Of a DNA stretch of 46,430 nucleotides, positions 23,626 to 31,626 are shown in pieces. The stretch covers positions 1 to 46,430 of the forward strand of contig NZ_BIMF01000028.1 in the NCBI RefSeq assembly GCF_004000945.1, in the 5' to 3' direction. The notes beneath the pieces were generated by a model. The model ran no database searches. It saw nothing but the letters and a program-made list of their open reading frames with translations, and was not told the DNA's origin. Numbering within the stretch: position 1 is the stretch's first letter; the number at the start of each line of letters is the position of its first letter. A program made the position numbers and the translations under genes. This DNA is from Paenibacillus lautus NBRC 15380. GTDB taxonomy: Bacteria; Bacillota; Bacilli; Paenibacillales; Paenibacillaceae.

Positions 23626-25917
23626 ATGATTCGATGTGCAAATAAGCTGATCATTTGGATGTTAGCTGCCATTATAGGGGTTGGAATGTCCGCTGCGGTC
23701 CCCCTACAGACACATGCGGAGGGACAGGATCCCGCCTCCGGCGTTTACGAAAACCTAGGCACTGCTTTGAAACGGGTGGTCGGCATAGGCGGAACTCCGT
23801 TTGACGGCCCTGACGGAACCCCTTATATAAGCGTTGCCATAAACGGAAGTCCCGCTCAATTCGTTGTCCTCCATGCGTTGACGCTGGAAGTTGTAAAAAT
23901 CATTGATATTCCCGGTACCACCACTACTTCCGCACTTGTAACGGGGAGTGACGGCAAGGTGTATATCGGCTCGACTGGTTCTGGCGAGCTATTCCGATAT
24001 TCGCCCGGTGCGGATGCGTTGGAGCCCCTTGGAAAACCGGTTGCAGGCGAAACGCATATTTTTGATGTTACCAATGGCCCGGACGGAAAGATTTACGGAG
24101 GCACATATCCAGGCGGCAAACTATTTGAGTACGATCCGGGAACTGGTGCGTTCCGGAGCTTCGGTACGCTTGTACCCGGAGAGAAATATGTCCGGCAGGT
24201 TGCCTATGATAGTGAGCGCAGCTTGTTCTATGTCGGAACCGGGACGAGCAACAAGCTGGTCGAATTCGATCCGGAGACGGGTTCCGTATCCGCCAACTTC
24301 ATGCCCGAATTTCTTGCCATTGAAGAATATCCCAACAGCATTGATCTGATCGGCGGCAAGCTGTTTATCCAATTGAACAAGACTGGCACGATGATCGTGA
24401 TGGACAAGACGACGAAAACAATCGAACATGAGCGAAAAGTAACCTCGGCCCATGTCATTCCTTCGCCACAGGGCGACAAAGCGTACATGTTCTCACCGGG
24501 CGATGCTTTTCTGCACGCTTACGATTTTGCAACAGGTCAGATCAGTCCAGTCGTACGATTGGGCGGATTCAACAGTTGGAAATCTGCGAGGTTCGTGAAT
24601 ACGGGAACGCCGCAGTCGCCGGTCTACACATTATCGGCGTGGGCGGGCTATAATGCGGCTTTAACGTACGAGATGAGCACCGGGACACTCCGGAGCAAGA
24701 CGGTCGATGTCCCGGGACAGCCGATTGAAATTCGTTCGATTGCAGGGGGACCGGATGGGCGCGTCTATGTTTCCGGGTCTCAGGGCGGCACGGGTATTTA
24801 TGATCCTTCTACCGGAACGATGGAGTCCCGAACGTCGGGCATCAGCCAAGCAGAAGGCATTGCTGCGCTAGGGGATGTCCTATATTTTGGTGTGTATCCG
24901 CAAGCGAGAGTGTCCATGTTCGATACGCGTCTTCCGTGGGCGGCGGGCAATCCTGTAGAAGTGGCGAAGTTCCAAGCGGACAGCCTGCAGGACCGTCCTT
25001 TCGGCATGATAGCTGCGGAGGATATAAACAAGCTGTTTATCGGCACTGTACCGCAGTACGGGGAACTGGGCGGTGCGTTCGGCATCTACGATCCCGCTAC
25101 GAAAACACTGCAGAGTATTCGGAATCTGGTACAGGATCAGAGTATCATTACGCTTGCCTACAAAGACGGAAAAGTCTATGGAGGCACTTCGATATGGGGG
25201 GCTTACGGGGCGCCTGCGCCGACAGCGTCAGAAGGAAAGTTGTTCGTATGGGACGCGGCAAGCGGGCAGAAGGAGCTTGAAATAACGCCCGTAGCCGGAA
25301 AACAGGCCGTTACTTCGCTCATCGTGGGACCCGACGGCAACATCTGGGGGTTTGACGAGGGTGTCTTGTTCATCTTCGATTCAGTGTCGCAGACGGTGAC
25401 GGAACAGCATCCGTTGATGGACATCCGCTACGCCGGGACACTATGGGCGGACGCATACATGCTGACAGGGAAGGACGGTAATGTTTACGGGACGGCACGG
25501 GGTGTCTTCTTCCGGGTGGACGGCAAGACGAAACAAGTGACCGTTCTTGACGACACCCGTCAGTTCGGCAATTTGACGCAAGATAACAATGGCGCCCTCT
25601 ATATGCGTTCTGGGATCGAAGGCAAGAAGCATGAACTGTGGCGTTACACGAACCCTGATTTGGCGATGGGCGATCTGCTGGAAAGCATGGAGCAACACGG
25701 CTTGAACAGCGGTGCGGCTGAAGGGAAAATGGCTATACTGCAGAACGCTTTGAGTCAGGCGGTCCATCACGAGGAGAATAATAATTTAGAACAAACTGTT
25801 CATTTCATGAACAAGTCCTTAGACATTTTGGACGACGATGCGGAGGATTTGAGCGAGGAAATCCGAAGCGAACTTCATTCCAAAATCCTAACTTTGGTAG
25901 GTCTGTTGCAGGTATAG
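23626..25917 (+). CDS. Secreted beta-propeller protein with C-terminal helical tail
   Basis: 763 residues. Signal peptide 1-32 (LIIWMLAAIIGVGMSAAVPL, cleavage likely after THA). The body has blade-like repeats: GKVYIGSTGSGELFRYSPG, GKIYGGTYPGGKLFEYDPG, LFYVGTGTSNKLVEFDPETG, GRVYVSGSQGGTGIYDPSTG, VLYFGVYPQARVSMFDTR, LFIGTVPQYGELGGAFGIYD and GNIWGFDEGVLFIFD. The last 70 residues (from GLNSGAAEGKMAILQNALSQ) are helical and resemble the FIMAH-type tails of secreted Bacillota enzymes. GAGGAGG precedes ATG 23626. It is the last gene of the operon and would act outside the cell on the polymer or oligomer that the importer takes up. A family cannot be named from sequence alone. Confidence 0.75.
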   Translation: MIRCANKLIIWMLAAIIGVGMSAAVPLQTHAEGQDPASGVYENLGTALKRVVGIGGTPFDGPDGTPYISVAINGSPAQFVVLHALTLEVVKIIDIPGTTTTSALVTGSDGKVYIGSTGSGELFRYSPGADALEPLGKPVAGETHIFDVTNGPDGKIYGGTYPGGKLFEYDPGTGAFRSFGTLVPGEKYVRQVAYDSERSLFYVGTGTSNKLVEFDPETGSVSANFMPEFLAIEEYPNSIDLIGGKLFIQLNKTGTMIVMDKTTKTIEHERKVTSAHVIPSPQGDKAYMFSPGDAFLHAYDFATGQISPVVRLGGFNSWKSARFVNTGTPQSPVYTLSAWAGYNAALTYEMSTGTLRSKTVDVPGQPIEIRSIAGGPDGRVYVSGSQGGTGIYDPSTGTMESRTSGISQAEGIAALGDVLYFGVYPQARVSMFDTRLPWAAGNPVEVAKFQADSLQDRPFGMIAAEDINKLFIGTVPQYGELGGAFGIYDPATKTLQSIRNLVQDQSIITLAYKDGKVYGGTSIWGAYGAPAPTASEGKLFVWDAASGQKELEITPVAGKQAVTSLIVGPDGNIWGFDEGVLFIFDSVSQTVTEQHPLMDIRYAGTLWADAYMLTGKDGNVYGTARGVFFRVDGKTKQVTVLDDTRQFGNLTQDNNGALYMRSGIEGKKHELWRYTNPDLAMGDLLESMEQHGLNSGAAEGKMAILQNALSQAVHHEENNNLEQTVHFMNKSLDILDDDAEDLSEEIRSELHSKILTLVGLLQV

Positions 25918-26004
25918 AGCGATATCAAAAAGCCTGTTCACATTTCCCTATCGGGCTAATCAAAACGGGTGGAGCAGTATTATTAAATTGTCGTCTAAAT
26001 ATAT

Positions 26005-26034
26005 GCAGCCGATCAGAATGACCGGCTGTTTTTT
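26005..26034 (+). terminator. Rho-independent terminator of the twin-propeller operon
   Basis: CAGCCG-ATCAGAATGAC-CGGCTG followed by TTTTTT. The intervening 25918-26004 shows nothing else. Confidence 0.75.
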
Positions 26035-26138
26035 GTTCAATTTACGGGCAGCGCCAGGGGGAAACGGAGAACTTCTAATTTTGATTTCTAAAAATGCACA
26101 TATATAATGTATGACACGATAATCCATAGGATTTGTCT

Positions 26139-26283
26139 GATGACACAAAAGTGTCTACAATTATTAGTTCGGGGAAAGCTTGATTAATCAGGCTTTTTAT
26201 TTTTCTGTAGTAATAAATGTCATTATAAAATGTACAAAAGTGACCCATTGTAGGATTATGACATAAACGTGGCTACATTGTAG
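26139..26283. mobile_element. IS21-like end relic with repeated transposase-site motifs
   Basis: Three related motifs lie close together: GATGACACAAAAGTGTCTAC (26139-26158), TGTACAAAAGTGACCCATTG (26231-26250) and TATGACATAAACGTGGCTAC (26258-26277). The core is RTGACAYAAAMGTGNCTACA. Multiple sites of this kind at an end are typical of IS21-family elements. The first motif is nearly identical to one at 12232. A small T-tailed hairpin around TGATTAATCA lies at about 26178-26202. No transposase gene remains. Confidence 0.45.
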
Positions 26284-26329
26284 TTAGCTTCGGAACGTAC
26301 ACATGTGCGCAACTGATTCGAGGATTCTT

Positions 26330-26485
26330 TCTGTTGACTTCATTCCGTCCATTAGTGGCATTCACTTGAGTCGCTTTAAGTGCTTCCTGGCCGTTCGTCG
26401 CTAAATCAGCGTCATAGCCAAGTTTCTGTAGGATGCAAAACAATACGACTCGATTGATTTTCATGATAAGCAACCACCAGTACAT
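26330..26485 (-). pseudogene. Receiver-domain fragment of a hybrid histidine kinase or response regulator
   Basis: The minus-strand frame reads MKINRVVLFCILQKLGYDAD then LATNGQEALKAT, which matches the first helix and second strand of receiver domains that follow hybrid kinases (D-x-N-x-x-N-x-x-V-x-x-x-x-L-x-K-L-G-Y-x-x-D-x-A-x-N-G-x-E-A-L). The next residues show a deletion into NGRNEVNRKNPRI. The phosphorylated Asp is missing. Confidence 0.55.
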
Positions 26486-26547
26486 GTAAATTGGATCAAA
26501 TAAATGATATCATTGTTCTGTAACGCTGTTAATAAGGGGAGGTTTGT

Positions 26548-26745
26548 GTTGTCGGGGGACAAGAGCATAGTCCCATTTGAAGTCGCTATTTTAGTGGCTT
26601 TTTTGTTTTATCGGTACAAGTTCTTGTCCAGAGCCAAGGACAAGAACTTGTACCGATTACCGAAAAGGACAAGAGTATAAGCCGATTACCGATTAGATAA
26701 GCATTGAACTATTAATTAAATTTATTAAGCTAACAGGCAGGGGAG
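26548..26745. repeat. Composite structured repeat, copy B (full length)
   Basis: Same order and orientation as copy A at 11885: GGGAC...GTCCC hairpin; CGCTA-TTT-TAGTG followed by GCTTTTTTG; a perfect 20-bp inverted repeat (26610-26629 and 26638-26657, ATCGGTACAAGTTCTTGTCC) around AGAGCCAA; GGACAAGAGTATAAGCC; ATTACCGATTAGATAAG; then TTAAGCTAACAGGCAGGGGA. It lies just upstream of the first nucleotidyltransferase unit. Confidence 0.85.
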
Positions 26746-26804
26746 TTTATTGATTTCGCGAATACTCTACATATGAAGTTATTTACGAAGTTCGTAGATA
26801 AGAC

Positions 26805-26823
26805 GTTAGCCGAAAGAAGTTCT
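26805..26823. repeat. Left arm of a 19-bp inverted repeat flanking a nucleotidyltransferase gene
   Basis: GTTAGCCGAAAGAAGTTCT. Its reverse complement recurs with one mismatch at 27593-27611, so the gene at 26843 is framed by inverted copies. The sequence from GCTAAC at 26729 to this GTTAGCC resembles an attC-like pair of inverse-core and core sites. Confidence 0.7.
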
Positions 26824-26842
26824 TAGTTTAGGAGGAGTCTAT

Positions 26843-27610
26843 ATGATATTAGAAAAAGTTATAAATAGAATTGTAATACAAAGTGAATATAAGGATTTTG
26901 TTGATAAGTATATAGATAATATACTTACCGAATTTAAAGGTAAGTTTCATAGCATTTATATGTGTGGCTCGATTCCAAAAGGAACTGCTAAACCTTTTAA
27001 GTCAGATGCAGACTTTACTATTGTATGTGTAAATCCCAAAGATATTGATTACGAAAGATTGTCAAATATTAAAGACAGGCTTTTGGAAGAATATCCAGTA
27101 GTAACTAAGATTGATACGATAATTTGCTCGATTGACGATGTATTAAGTAAACCAAATGAGTGGGGTTTTTGGGTTAAGATAATTTGTGTTTGCATATATG
27201 GTGATGACGTTGGTGAAAAAGTACCACCGATAATTATTTCTCCAGAGTTCATTTTAGACTTAAATACAGAGACCAAGGAGGAAGTAGATCGTATACATGG
27301 TTTACTTTCTAATGCTAGTGATAACACAATGAAAACTAGATATATTAAAGGTTACTCTAAAAGATTAATTCGTGCATTATACTCTTTGGTTTTAGAAGAT
27401 ACAGGTGTATGGCAAGATGACATTATTAAGATGAAGAATGCCATATTAAACTATTGTGAGATTGACTCCGCTTTAGTTGATTATCTGTATGCTTGTTACT
27501 TGGATAGTAATGTACTTGTTGAAGAGTTTCTGGGAATTGCAGATGAAGTATATAGCTATTTTGAGAACGCCTTAAATGCAATGGCTGCTTCCAGAACTTC
27601 CTTCGGCTAA
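26843..27610 (+). CDS. Nucleotidyltransferase-fold protein
   Basis: 255 residues. MCGSIPKGTAKPFKSDADFT carries the Pol-beta superfamily signature GS-x10-13-D-x-D (Gly42-Ser43, Asp55, Asp57), which binds metal and nucleotide. The helical second half (GYSKRLIRALYSLVLEDTGV) matches the accessory domain of antibiotic- or small-molecule-modifying nucleotidyltransferases. The likely reaction is transfer of a nucleotide to a small acceptor or protein; the acceptor is unknown. GGAGGAG precedes ATG 26843. The last codons run into the right arm of the flanking inverted repeat, so the C-terminal residues AASRTSFG may be derived from the repeat. The gene is AT-rich compared with the sugar operons. Confidence 0.75.
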   Translation: MILEKVINRIVIQSEYKDFVDKYIDNILTEFKGKFHSIYMCGSIPKGTAKPFKSDADFTIVCVNPKDIDYERLSNIKDRLLEEYPVVTKIDTIICSIDDVLSKPNEWGFWVKIICVCIYGDDVGEKVPPIIISPEFILDLNTETKEEVDRIHGLLSNASDNTMKTRYIKGYSKRLIRALYSLVLEDTGVWQDDIIKMKNAILNYCEIDSALVDYLYACYLDSNVLVEEFLGIADEVYSYFENALNAMAASRTSFG

Positions 27611-27765
27611 CACCATATTTACGCTCCTGGTCACTCTGAGAAGCGAGTGACCACATCCAGCCCCCTAAGCCCGTCGGGACGTCACTGCATTAGGTGTTCG
27701 GCAAGCCTCACAACTATAAGCAGCGACTCTAAGGGGCCAGGACGTCGTCAATACAAAACGTTATC
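27593..27765. repeat. attC-like structured spacer between two nucleotidyltransferase genes
   Basis: It starts with AGAACTTCCTTCGGCTAAC (27593-27611), inverse of the arm at 26805. It then holds a perfect hairpin GGTCACTC-TGAGAAGC-GAGTGACC (27630-27653), CCCCTAAG pairing imperfectly with CTAAGGGG, and two GGACGTC boxes. It ends with AAAACGTTATCAG directly before the second gene's leader. The next TGATAAC, complement of GTTATCA, appears after the second gene near 28499. The layout resembles integron cassettes: inverse core, imperfect palindrome, core. Confidence 0.5.
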
Positions 27766-27812
27766 AGTAATTACTGCAAGTGATGCTATAAGATGTATAG
27801 GAGTTGATTGTT

Positions 27813-28472
27813 ATGAACTCAATAATTGAACAAGCAAAACAAACTTTCGAAACATGGGGAATTGAATGGGCCATTTGCGGAGGAATGGCTATTGATATAT
27901 TTCTGGGCGAAGAGACTAGAAAACATTATGATTTAGATCTATTCGTTTTCTGGTCAGATAAAAGAAAGATTATTGAACTAATGTTGAAAGATGATTGGAG
28001 AGTATTCGAAGCATGCGGAAATGGAGTGGTTCAAGAATTACTAATCGCAACCCAAGCAACCGAAAACCACCGGAATTTATTTTGTTTCAAAAGAGATGAG
28101 CGCAGGGTTTCATTAGAATATATTAGTGAACAGAAATATAGATTTCATTTTGAGGAAAGGGAACAAAATGAATTTACATATATTGAGTTCTTATTTAACA
28201 CAAAAGATAAGGACTATTTTTACTTTGTTGATCAACCTAACATCAAAAGAGAGTTATCAAAAACAATAATACATCAGAATGAGACTCCATATCTTTCACC
28301 TGAAGTTGTACTTTTGTATAAATCAAATTATGTAGATGATAGAAGTGTTGGTAAACATGATAATGATTTTAACAATACAGTATTACATATCGACATGGGG
28401 CAGAAAAAATGGTTACGGGAATCCATTCATCGATTACATAATGGAAACCACAAATGGCTAATGCACTTGTAA
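27813..28472 (+). CDS. Aminoglycoside/lincosamide-type nucleotidyltransferase-like protein
   Basis: 219 residues from ATG 27813, chosen because TAGGAG lies 9 bp upstream; a TTG 9 bp earlier is less well placed. ICGGMAIDIFLGEETRKHYD followed by LDLFVF is the signature of the ANT(2'')/LnuA-type nucleotidyltransferase fold (GG at 23-24, R36, H38, D40, D42). Later SPEVVLLYKSN matches the conserved P-E-x-x-L-x-x-K motif of that group. Members add AMP to aminoglycosides or lincosamides, but many chromosomal homologues have unknown substrates; resistance cannot be claimed from sequence. It sits in its own cassette-like unit after the spacer at 27593-27765. Confidence 0.75.
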   Translation: MNSIIEQAKQTFETWGIEWAICGGMAIDIFLGEETRKHYDLDLFVFWSDKRKIIELMLKDDWRVFEACGNGVVQELLIATQATENHRNLFCFKRDERRVSLEYISEQKYRFHFEEREQNEFTYIEFLFNTKDKDYFYFVDQPNIKRELSKTIIHQNETPYLSPEVVLLYKSNYVDDRSVGKHDNDFNNTVLHIDMGQKKWLRESIHRLHNGNHKWLMHL

Positions 28473-28661
28473 GTAGGTTCCATAGATGGCATTGACATCT
28501 GATAACATAGTATTCATGCTGCGGGCTGTCTGATGCCATCCCTTGATCCGCCAGGTGATTGACAGTGAGGCTGGATCAAGCGGATAAAACCTTTGTGAAC
28601 TTGATAAAATAGTTAGGAGGACAAGTATTACATGATTGATTAACGACAAAAATATTCAAAA
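28473..28661. other. Structured gap after the second nucleotidyltransferase
   Basis: Contains CTGATAAC at 28498-28505, complement of the GTTATCAG that starts the unit near 27760. A CTTGATCC...GGATCAAG inverted repeat follows at about 28543-28581, and GTTAGGAGGACAAG lies near 28612. No gene is visible. This may be the attC-like tail of the second unit. Confidence 0.4.
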
Positions 28662-28860
28662 GTGTCGAGGGACAAAAACATGGTCCCATTGAAAGTCGCT
28701 ATAATAGCGGCTTTTTTGTTTTATCGGTACAAGTTCTTGTCCCGAGCCAAGGACAAGAACTTGTACCGATTGCCGGAATGGACAAGGACATAAGCCGATT
28801 ACCGATTAGACATATATCTAATCATTTTCCAATCGCTATTTCATTAAGCTAACGGGCAGG
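28662..28860. repeat. Composite structured repeat, copy C (full length)
   Basis: GGGAC-AAAAACATG-GTCCC; CGCTA-TAA-TAGCG followed by GCTTTTTTG; a perfect 20-bp inverted repeat (28723-28742 and 28751-28770) around CGAGCCAA; GGACAAGGACATAAGCC; ATTACCGATTAGA; and the end TTAAGCTAACGGGCAGGA. It is nearly identical to copies A and B in the paired segments. The 28861-29120 stretch that follows has an open frame (from 28862, LLARLIAVYIPVLILLQAVD) that I cannot support as a gene. Confidence 0.85.
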
Positions 28861-29120
28861 ATTGCTCAATAAAATCATAGAATACCTGCTGCTGGCGCGG
28901 CTGATCGCGGTATACATCCCCGTACTAATCTTGTTGCAGGCAGTCGATGACGGGAATGAAGCGATTGCGGCAGAGGTGAAATCCAACATCATGCGGGCAC
29001 TCATTCGTTCAGGTTCTATTCAGGTAAATTTATGCTATTGTTCAGTATGGCTTTCAGCCGTGTTTATATTCTTTGATTAAACTGTAGGGAGTGATGTGAC
29101 ACAATTCAAAAGGAGCAAAA

Positions 29121-29723
29121 ATGAACATGATGGAAATGGTCGAGCGTTTGTTTGAACAATACGGATACTTGGTGTTATTGATTGGATTACCTTTGGACTT
29201 TATTGCATTGCCCATTCCCCCCGGAAATAGTACATTAACATTCACAGGGTATTTATCTTATAAAGGCATACTGGATGTAATTCCGGCCTTTTTTATGGCG
29301 TTGGTGGGATCAATAGGGGGAGTGACATTCACGTACTGTATCGGCTATAAGTTGGGAGCACCCTTGTTAGAACGCTATGGCAGGTGGTTGTTTCTGAAGC
29401 CCTCCTCTATGGAAAAGGTACGACATTATTATAAGAAAAACGGGAATAAACTGCTGCTCATTAGCTTTTTCATTCCGGGAATTCGACAATTTATCGGGTA
29501 TTTCATTGGCATCATTCGTCTTCCTTTACGTACTGTCGTAATCTATGCGTATACGGGTACTTGTTTGTGGGTGATTACTTTTTTTGCAATCGGTTATCTT
29601 TTCGGAGATCAATGGAATCATATATTCGATCTTGTAGAAAAGTATATTAAAATTATACTTATCGGATCAGGATGTGTCCTGAGCGGTTATCTCATCATGA
29701 AATGGCTCAGGCGTTGTAAGTAA
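29121..29723 (+). CDS. DedA-family membrane protein
   Basis: 200 residues with four to five membrane segments. GYLVLLIGLPLDFIALPIPP, FMALVGSIGGVTFTYCIGYK and HYYKKNGNKLLLISFFIPGI then RQFIGYFIGI match the SNARE-associated/DedA domain; the R-x-F/P-x3-G segment after FFIPG is the conserved core. The family helps recycle undecaprenyl phosphate or flip phospholipids. AAAGGAGC precedes ATG 29121. It is first in an operon with a two-component system 35 bp downstream, which suggests an envelope-stress or cationic-peptide response unit (inference). Confidence 0.88.
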   Translation: MNMMEMVERLFEQYGYLVLLIGLPLDFIALPIPPGNSTLTFTGYLSYKGILDVIPAFFMALVGSIGGVTFTYCIGYKLGAPLLERYGRWLFLKPSSMEKVRHYYKKNGNKLLLISFFIPGIRQFIGYFIGIIRLPLRTVVIYAYTGTCLWVITFFAIGYLFGDQWNHIFDLVEKYIKIILIGSGCVLSGYLIMKWLRRCK

Positions 29724-29758
29724 AGTTGCAACATTCGTTTAAGTGGAGGCGAGGAATA

Positions 29759-30475
29759 GTGGATAGTAGATTGCTCCTGGTAGATGACGAAACTGGGTTG
29801 CTAGATATGTTGAACTACCTGTTAACGAAGGAAGGCTTCAAACACGTTAGTTTTGCAACTTCAGCCAAAGAAGCGCTTGACCGCGTTCAAAAAACGGATT
29901 TTGATCTTATTGTACTCGATATTATGCTGCCCGACTTGGATGGCTTTGAATTGTGTCGGCGCCTCCGTGAAGTAACAATCGTTCCAATTCTATTCTTGAC
30001 TGCCCGTACGATGGATATGGATAAGATTATGGGGCTTACCATCGGAGGCGACGACTATATTACGAAGCCGTTTAACCCGCTAGAGGTAGTCGCTAGAATC
30101 AAAGCGCAATTGCGTCGTCAAAGTTTGACTAAATCCCAAAGAGCCCCTGACAAAGAAGTATACGATTTTGGGGCGTTCCAATTGTTTAAACAAGAGGGAC
30201 GATTGATGGTAAATGGGCAGGAAGTCAGTTGTCCGGCCAAAGAGTTCGAGCTCTTGTTATTTCTGTGTGAACATCCCAACCAAATTTTTAGCATATCACA
30301 CATATACGAGCAAATTTGGGGGTTGGAAAGCATTGGGGACGAGAATACAGTGATGGTTCATATCCGGCGATTGCGACAAAAAATTGAAAAGAATCCAAAC
30401 GATCCGAAATGGATTATCAACATTAGGGGAATGGGCTATAAGCTCCTCAGCTCCCCGAAGGAGACAGACAAGTGA
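29759..30475 (+). CDS. OmpR/PhoB-family response regulator
   Basis: 238 residues from GTG 29759, preferred over an upstream in-frame start because GGAGGCGAGGAATA sits directly before it. Receiver domain: D9/D10, phospho-acceptor Asp54 in VLDIMLPDLDG, and Lys in ITKPFNP. The C-terminal winged helix reads FELLLFLCEHPNQIFSISHI, WGLESIGDENTVMVHIRRLR and WIINIRGMGYKL. The stop overlaps the kinase start (GTGA). Three ACYTGAAY repeats spaced 22 and 11 bp apart upstream of the gene at 31627-32379 may be its binding site. Confidence 0.92.
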   Translation: MDSRLLLVDDETGLLDMLNYLLTKEGFKHVSFATSAKEALDRVQKTDFDLIVLDIMLPDLDGFELCRRLREVTIVPILFLTARTMDMDKIMGLTIGGDDYITKPFNPLEVVARIKAQLRRQSLTKSQRAPDKEVYDFGAFQLFKQEGRLMVNGQEVSCPAKEFELLLFLCEHPNQIFSISHIYEQIWGLESIGDENTVMVHIRRLRQKIEKNPNDPKWIINIRGMGYKLLSSPKETDK

Positions 30476-31575
30476 ACCTGCAGAAGAAATTGACGCTTCA
30501 CTATGTTGCAGTTATCGTAGCAGTCATGCTTTTTTCTTATGTCGCATCTTCGATAACCCTTTTGCTGTTATTTGGATTCGATATTAGTTTTTATGGAGCC
30601 AAACTTGTATGGTCAGGCTTATTTGACGACTCCTTTTTATTAGTTACGTTTTTTCTTGCTTTTTCAGTCTTTTTTTTCGGGGCTTCCTTCATGTACGGCC
30701 GTGTGATGAGCGAGCCATTATTTTTTTACCTGGATTGGGTCGAACGACTGTCACAAGGAAAATATAATGTCTTGGAAATACCAAGGTCCAGAAGCAATAA
30801 ATCTCCGATTGGCTTTCGTCTATTCCACGAGTTGACTGAAAAAATGAGGCAACTATCCGAGCGTCTGTCGGCGAGCGAGATCGAACGAATGGAATTGGAA
30901 GACTTGCGCAGAGATTGGACTTCCGGCGTAACGCATGACTTGAAAACACCGCTTTCTTATATTCAGGGATACACCACGATGCTGTTATCAGACGAGCACC
31001 AGTGGACGATAGAAGAACAAAAGAAGTTTATAACCATTATGCAGGAAAAAGCCAATCATATGCAACGACTGATCGAAGATTTAAGCGATGCATTCCAATT
31101 CGAGAACGGTGTCGTACGGCCGATTTTGACACAAAGCAATATCGTTACGTTCGCGGCTAAAGTTATGGAAGATGTACGTCAACAGCCCGCAGCTCGGAAT
31201 AAGCAGTTCCGATTCGTGGCGAAAGAAGATTCGATCTTTTACGAGTTTGACGAAAAATTAATTGAGAGGGCATTGGTTAATCTTTTGATGAATGCGGTTC
31301 TTCACAACCCGCCTGAAACGCTCATTACCGTTACCGTTCAAAGGAACATTAACTTGTGTATTACGATTTCCGATAAAGGTGTCGGGATGAGTGAGAAGGA
31401 GAAAAACAACCTCTTTCAGCGATACTACCGCGGGACCTCAACGGAAGCACCCATTGGCGGTACTGGACTCGGCATGGTTATAGCAGAGCAGTTTATCGCA
31501 GCGCATCAGGGCGCGATCAGCGTCCAAAGCGCCCCAGGGGAAGGGACTGTGATCGCAATCCATCTTCCCTTATAA
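30472..31575 (+). CDS. Membrane sensor histidine kinase
   Basis: 367 residues. Two membrane segments (about 10-33 and 48-72) enclose a very short outside loop, so sensing is likely intramembrane or through a partner such as the DedA protein. A HAMP-like linker follows, then the H box VTHDLKTPLSYIQGY with His155, N box LMNAVLHN, G1 DKGVGMSE and G2 GGTGLGMVIAEQF. GTG 30472 overlaps the regulator's stop. The architecture with a short sensor loop is that of intramembrane-sensing kinases used for cell-envelope stress in Bacillota. Confidence 0.92.
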   Translation: MNLQKKLTLHYVAVIVAVMLFSYVASSITLLLLFGFDISFYGAKLVWSGLFDDSFLLVTFFLAFSVFFFGASFMYGRVMSEPLFFYLDWVERLSQGKYNVLEIPRSRSNKSPIGFRLFHELTEKMRQLSERLSASEIERMELEDLRRDWTSGVTHDLKTPLSYIQGYTTMLLSDEHQWTIEEQKKFITIMQEKANHMQRLIEDLSDAFQFENGVVRPILTQSNIVTFAAKVMEDVRQQPAARNKQFRFVAKEDSIFYEFDEKLIERALVNLLMNAVLHNPPETLITVTVQRNINLCITISDKGVGMSEKEKNNLFQRYYRGTSTEAPIGGTGLGMVIAEQFIAAHQGAISVQSAPGEGTVIAIHLPL

Positions 31576-31626
31576 TTGGATATTAGTGATAACGTGTTCC
31601 ATGTTGTATCTGCTGGTAGTTGGATG

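Noticed and set aside
27813..28472. Calling this gene an antibiotic resistance determinant
   Set aside because: The fold signature fits aminoglycoside/lincosamide nucleotidyltransferases, but many homologues have no resistance role and the substrate cannot be read from sequence.
11885..28860. CRISPR array formed by the recurring GGACAAGAAC units
   Set aside because: Units are long, structured, dispersed over kilobases and not separated by regular spacers; no cas gene is present.
28862..29080. 72-residue open frame with a hydrophobic start
   Set aside because: It begins in the end of the composite repeat, lacks a ribosome binding site and shows no recognisable family; at best an unidentifiable remnant.
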